From CAZGUX01 sp964529305 (GTDB lineage Bacteria > Acidobacteriota > Terriglobia > Bryobacterales > Bryobacteraceae): a stretch of DNA of 64,000 bases. Below, piece after piece: positions 63,217 to 64,000 of the stretch. A program made the translations under genes and the position numbers. The stretch's first letter is position 1. The number at the start of each line of letters is the position of its first letter. The notes beneath the pieces were generated by a model, which did not search any database, had not been told where the DNA came from, and was given only the letters and a program-made list of their open reading frames with translations. The DNA lies in assembly GCA_964529305.1 (NCBI GenBank), contig CAZGUX010000238.1:22140-86139 (forward strand). Reading direction: 5' to 3'.

Positions 63217-64000
63217 CTACGACCGGGCGCGCCTGGGCCACAGTTTGGTTCCCGGCGGAATCGTCTCGGCGAAATCGGCAGGAGGAATCAGCTCCGGATA
63301 TCGGGCGCGCAAGTACTCGCGGATGCGCTGCCGCAGTTCCAACGGCACCGGGATCGCCGGCGGCCTCGGCGGCCCGGCCTTGAGAAATCCAAACGCTTCC
63401 ACCAGCGCCTTGCTGCGCGCTGTTCCCCCATATTCGCTGAGGAACGAAAGCTCCGAGGGAAACACGAACGGCCGCCCAGCGCCCGACTTCAGGTGCCCGA
63501 CCCCTTCGGTAAACGGCACGAACGCTCGCTCGGCTTCCACGAACTTCCCTTCTCCGCAGAGTTGAAGTGTGCGGTAGATGAGGTGCGGCATCAGGCTGAG
63601 GTTGACGCTGCCCACGCCGGGAGCGCCCATGCGATACATCTCCACCAGCCATCCGGCGTCGGTCGCGCTCATGTGCACCAGCGGGCTCTCCTTCTGCAGC
63701 GAGCGCCACTCCTTGAAATTGAAATGCGCTTCCTTGCTTCCCAGCATGTTGGGTAAAGCGGCCAGCTTGCGAAAGGTCTCCGCCGGATACTCCTGGCGCA
63801 CCCACTCGAAGTGATAGATGATGACGCCGATGTCAGGGCAGGCCGTGCACAACTGATTCCAGAAGGCGATCAGCTCCCGTTGGGTGAGCGGGTTGTAGAA
63901 GGGCTGCATGGCCAGCACGGCGTCCACCCCGGCCTCCATGGCGGTCCGCGCGCGGCCGATCACCTCATCCGGGTTGAGTCCCTGCGCGCCGAGCACGCCG
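63217..64000 (-). CDS. Dihydrodipicolinate synthase/N-acetylneuraminate lyase family protein (5' end cut by window)
   Basis: The frame is open to base 64000 and continues outside; 260 residues are visible. Marks: VLGAQGLNPDEVIGRARTAM, EAGVDAVLAMQPFYNP, the tyrosine region GVIIYHFEW, and the Schiff-base lysine in NMLGSKEAHF. Its C-terminal part reads LRQRIREYLRARYPELIPPA. The family includes DapA, NanA and sugar-acid aldolases. With a sialidase, a deacetylase and a symporter in this window, an N-acetylneuraminate-type or keto-acid lyase is a reasonable but unproven guess. The gene is 37 bases upstream of the PIG-L gene. Confidence 0.88.
   Translation of the reverse strand, partial: GVLGAQGLNPDEVIGRARTAMEAGVDAVLAMQPFYNPLTQRELIAFWNQLCTACPDIGVIIYHFEWVRQEYPAETFRKLAALPNMLGSKEAHFNFKEWRSLQKESPLVHMSATDAGWLVEMYRMGAPGVGSVNLSLMPHLIYRTLQLCGEGKFVEAERAFVPFTEGVGHLKSGAGRPFVFPSELSFLSEYGGTARSKALVEAFGFLKAGPPRPPAIPVPLELRQRIREYLRARYPELIPPADFAETIPPGTKLWPRRARS

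Overview
The window looks like chromosomal DNA of a GC-rich, carbohydrate-degrading member of the Acidobacteriota, most like the Solibacter/Bryobacter group (inference from gene content only). The signs are two Oar-like TonB-dependent receptors with N-terminal carboxypeptidase-regulatory domains, an ADOP-type MacB/FtsX permease behind a PadR repressor, a PSD1/DUF1549-DUF1553 cytochrome paired with a DUF1501 protein, a VWFA-related secreted protein, and many Tat- or Sec-exported hydrolases. Both ends cut genes: the left end truncates a TonB receptor (3' end missing) and the right end truncates a DapA-family aldolase (5' end missing).

Layout. 1-18 kb: TonB receptor; exported phosphotriesterase-like protein and a glycosidase-like TIM-barrel protein; a perfect inverted repeat between convergent genes; an operon of DJ-1/PfpI protein, PQQ dehydrogenase and beta-propeller lipoprotein; FkbM methyltransferase; rpsT with terminator; cupin; DUF1501/DUF1549 pair. 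18-28.5 kb is accessory: DUF433-DUF5615 and RelB-RelE-type toxin-antitoxin genes with an XRE regulator, a PadR-ADOP-ABC-membrane-protein operon, an orphan trypsin-like protease of lower GC, and a DUF1016 nuclease. A diverged direct repeat brackets the part from 20.3 to 28.5 kb. 29-37.8 kb: tmk-holB, an ECF sigma factor with zinc anti-sigma factor and an enolase-superfamily enzyme, a cNMP-patatin phospholipase, a formamidase-like protein and a VWFA protein. 37.8-51 kb: amidohydrolase, GH78 rhamnosidase with a truncated oligogalacturonate-lyase-like gene before it, a GH67/GH20-like hydrolase, then GntR, TonB receptor, sialidase and ceramidase-like protein. 51-64 kb: DUF72, gamma-glutamyltransferase, a 53-residue zinc-ribbon protein, a tRNA-like element, a PHP/DUF3604 protein, a Gfo/Idh/MocA oxidoreductase, HicB/HicA-like genes, and an operon of PIG-L deacetylase, tiny membrane protein and SSS symporter, then the DapA-family gene.

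How they fit together. The 42-51 kb block reads as a glycan-use locus: a GntR-FCD regulator is divergent from a TonB receptor, whose promoter carries a TGTATACA palindrome, and the receptor is followed directly by a sialidase and then a ceramidase-like enzyme, with other glycosidases upstream. The PIG-L deacetylase, 39-residue membrane protein and sodium:solute symporter are translationally coupled (overlaps of four nucleotides) and may release and import a small sugar or acid.

The most unusual items are a tRNA-like sequence at 54170-54260 (minus strand) with a Cys anticodon (GCA) but a long Ser/Sec-type variable arm; a recurrent promoter layout in which the -10 box ends 7-12 nucleotides before the start codon (leaderless or nearly so); a PadR operator made of two palindromes covering the -35 and -10 boxes; and three independent single-base frameshifts, all in toxin- or nuclease-type genes (DUF5615, DUF1016, HicA-like). 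No CRISPR array, rRNA, transposase or integrase was seen.
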